From Oscillospiraceae bacterium (GTDB lineage Bacteria > Bacillota_A > Clostridia > Oscillospirales > Oscillospiraceae): DNA of 6,317 nucleotides. Shown here piece by piece: positions 5,967-6,317 of this stretch. The first letter of the stretch is position 1. The number at the start of each line of letters is the position of its first letter. Below the pieces are notes generated by a model, which saw only the letters and a program-made list of their open reading frames with translations, made no database searches and was not told where the DNA came from. The position numbers and the translations under genes are program-made. The DNA lies in contig JAFYCC010000043.1 of NCBI GenBank assembly GCA_017539885.1, forward strand, positions 1 through 6,317, given 5' to 3'.

Positions 5967-6317
5967 GGCGGCAGTATAAAGGCCGTTCCGACTCGCTTGT
6001 AAAGAGTGCCGAAGGCGAGCAGGGCTTCTGGCCATCCTATGCCGACATGATGAGCGCAGTGGCGCTTATCCTGTTTTTCCTGATGTTGCTGAGTTATATC
6101 CAGAACCTGATCACCGGTAATGATCTGCGCAGCACGCAGGCCGCGCTGGATGAGACTCGCATCACGCTTGCCGATACCGAGGACGTGCTTGCTCTGACGC
6201 TTCGCGAAGTCGAGGATGCGGAAGACGATCTGGCCAAGATAACGATCGATCTTGACGAAGCAAAACTGCTGCTGGCGCAGCAGCAGGAAGAACTGGCAGC
6301 GCAGGATCAGCTTCTGG
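5963..6317 (+). CDS. MotB/ZorB-like motor subunit with coiled coil, truncated at window edge
   Basis: The first 118 codons of a gene that runs off the window. It starts at the ATG inside the ATGA overlap with the channel subunit, implying translational coupling. Residues 22-30 read FWPSYADMM, followed by a single membrane helix (about 31-49). Asp28 occupies the place of the essential proton-carrying Asp of MotB, ExbD, TolR and ZorB. The N-terminus is short and basic (RRQYKGR), consistent with staying in the cytoplasm. From about residue 58 to the edge the chain is strongly helical and charged, rich in Leu, Glu, Asp and Gln with heptad-like spacing, predicted to be an extracytoplasmic coiled coil. 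A C-terminal OmpA-like peptidoglycan-binding domain would be expected from the family but is not in the window. Confidence 0.83.
   Translation, partial: MRRQYKGRSDSLVKSAEGEQGFWPSYADMMSAVALILFFLMLLSYIQNLITGNDLRSTQAALDETRITLADTEDVLALTLREVEDAEDDLAKITIDLDEAKLLLAQQQEELAAQDQLL

Overview
The window looks like a chromosomal segment of an anaerobic, low-to-moderate-GC Gram-positive bacterium, most likely a member of the Clostridia/Firmicutes. This is inferred from strong AGGAGG-type ribosome binding sites, sigma-A-like promoters with 16-18 bp spacing, compact hairpin terminators, and the gene families present: a BaiCD/enoate-reductase-type flavoenzyme and an MtaA/CmuA-type methyltransferase. No RNA genes, insertion sequences, CRISPR arrays or large repeats were seen.

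Layout. Positions 1-294 (minus strand) hold the N-terminal 98 residues of a DIP1984-family protein of unknown function, cut by the window edge. A 211-bp divergent intergenic region (295-505) carries a promoter for each direction and two small palindromes between them. A two-gene unit follows on the plus strand: an FMN/Fe-S/FAD enoate-reductase-like enzyme (506-2521) and, 10 bp later, a hotdog-fold acyl-CoA thioesterase (2532-2939). A clear intrinsic terminator closes it (2964-3005). A near-consensus promoter then drives a short fumarylacetoacetate-hydrolase-family enzyme (3076-3723). Next comes a uroporphyrinogen-decarboxylase/MtaA-type zinc methyltransferase (about 3871-4923) with its own promoter, closed by a second strong terminator (4943-4975).

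After that terminator the character changes. A three-TM MotA/TolQ/ExbB-type channel subunit (5070-5966) overlaps by 4 bp (ATGA) the start of a MotB/ZorB-type single-TM partner (5963 to beyond the window edge). Together they predict an ion-driven membrane motor with long helical extensions on both sides of the membrane.

How the genes may work together. The reductase and thioesterase plausibly act on the same alpha,beta-unsaturated acyl or acyl-CoA substrate. The FAH-family hydrolase and the methyltransferase are separate transcription units and cannot be tied to one pathway from the sequence alone. The motor pair is the most promising part for an undescribed system. Its role (defence such as Zorya, envelope maintenance, transport or motility) depends on genes downstream of the window.
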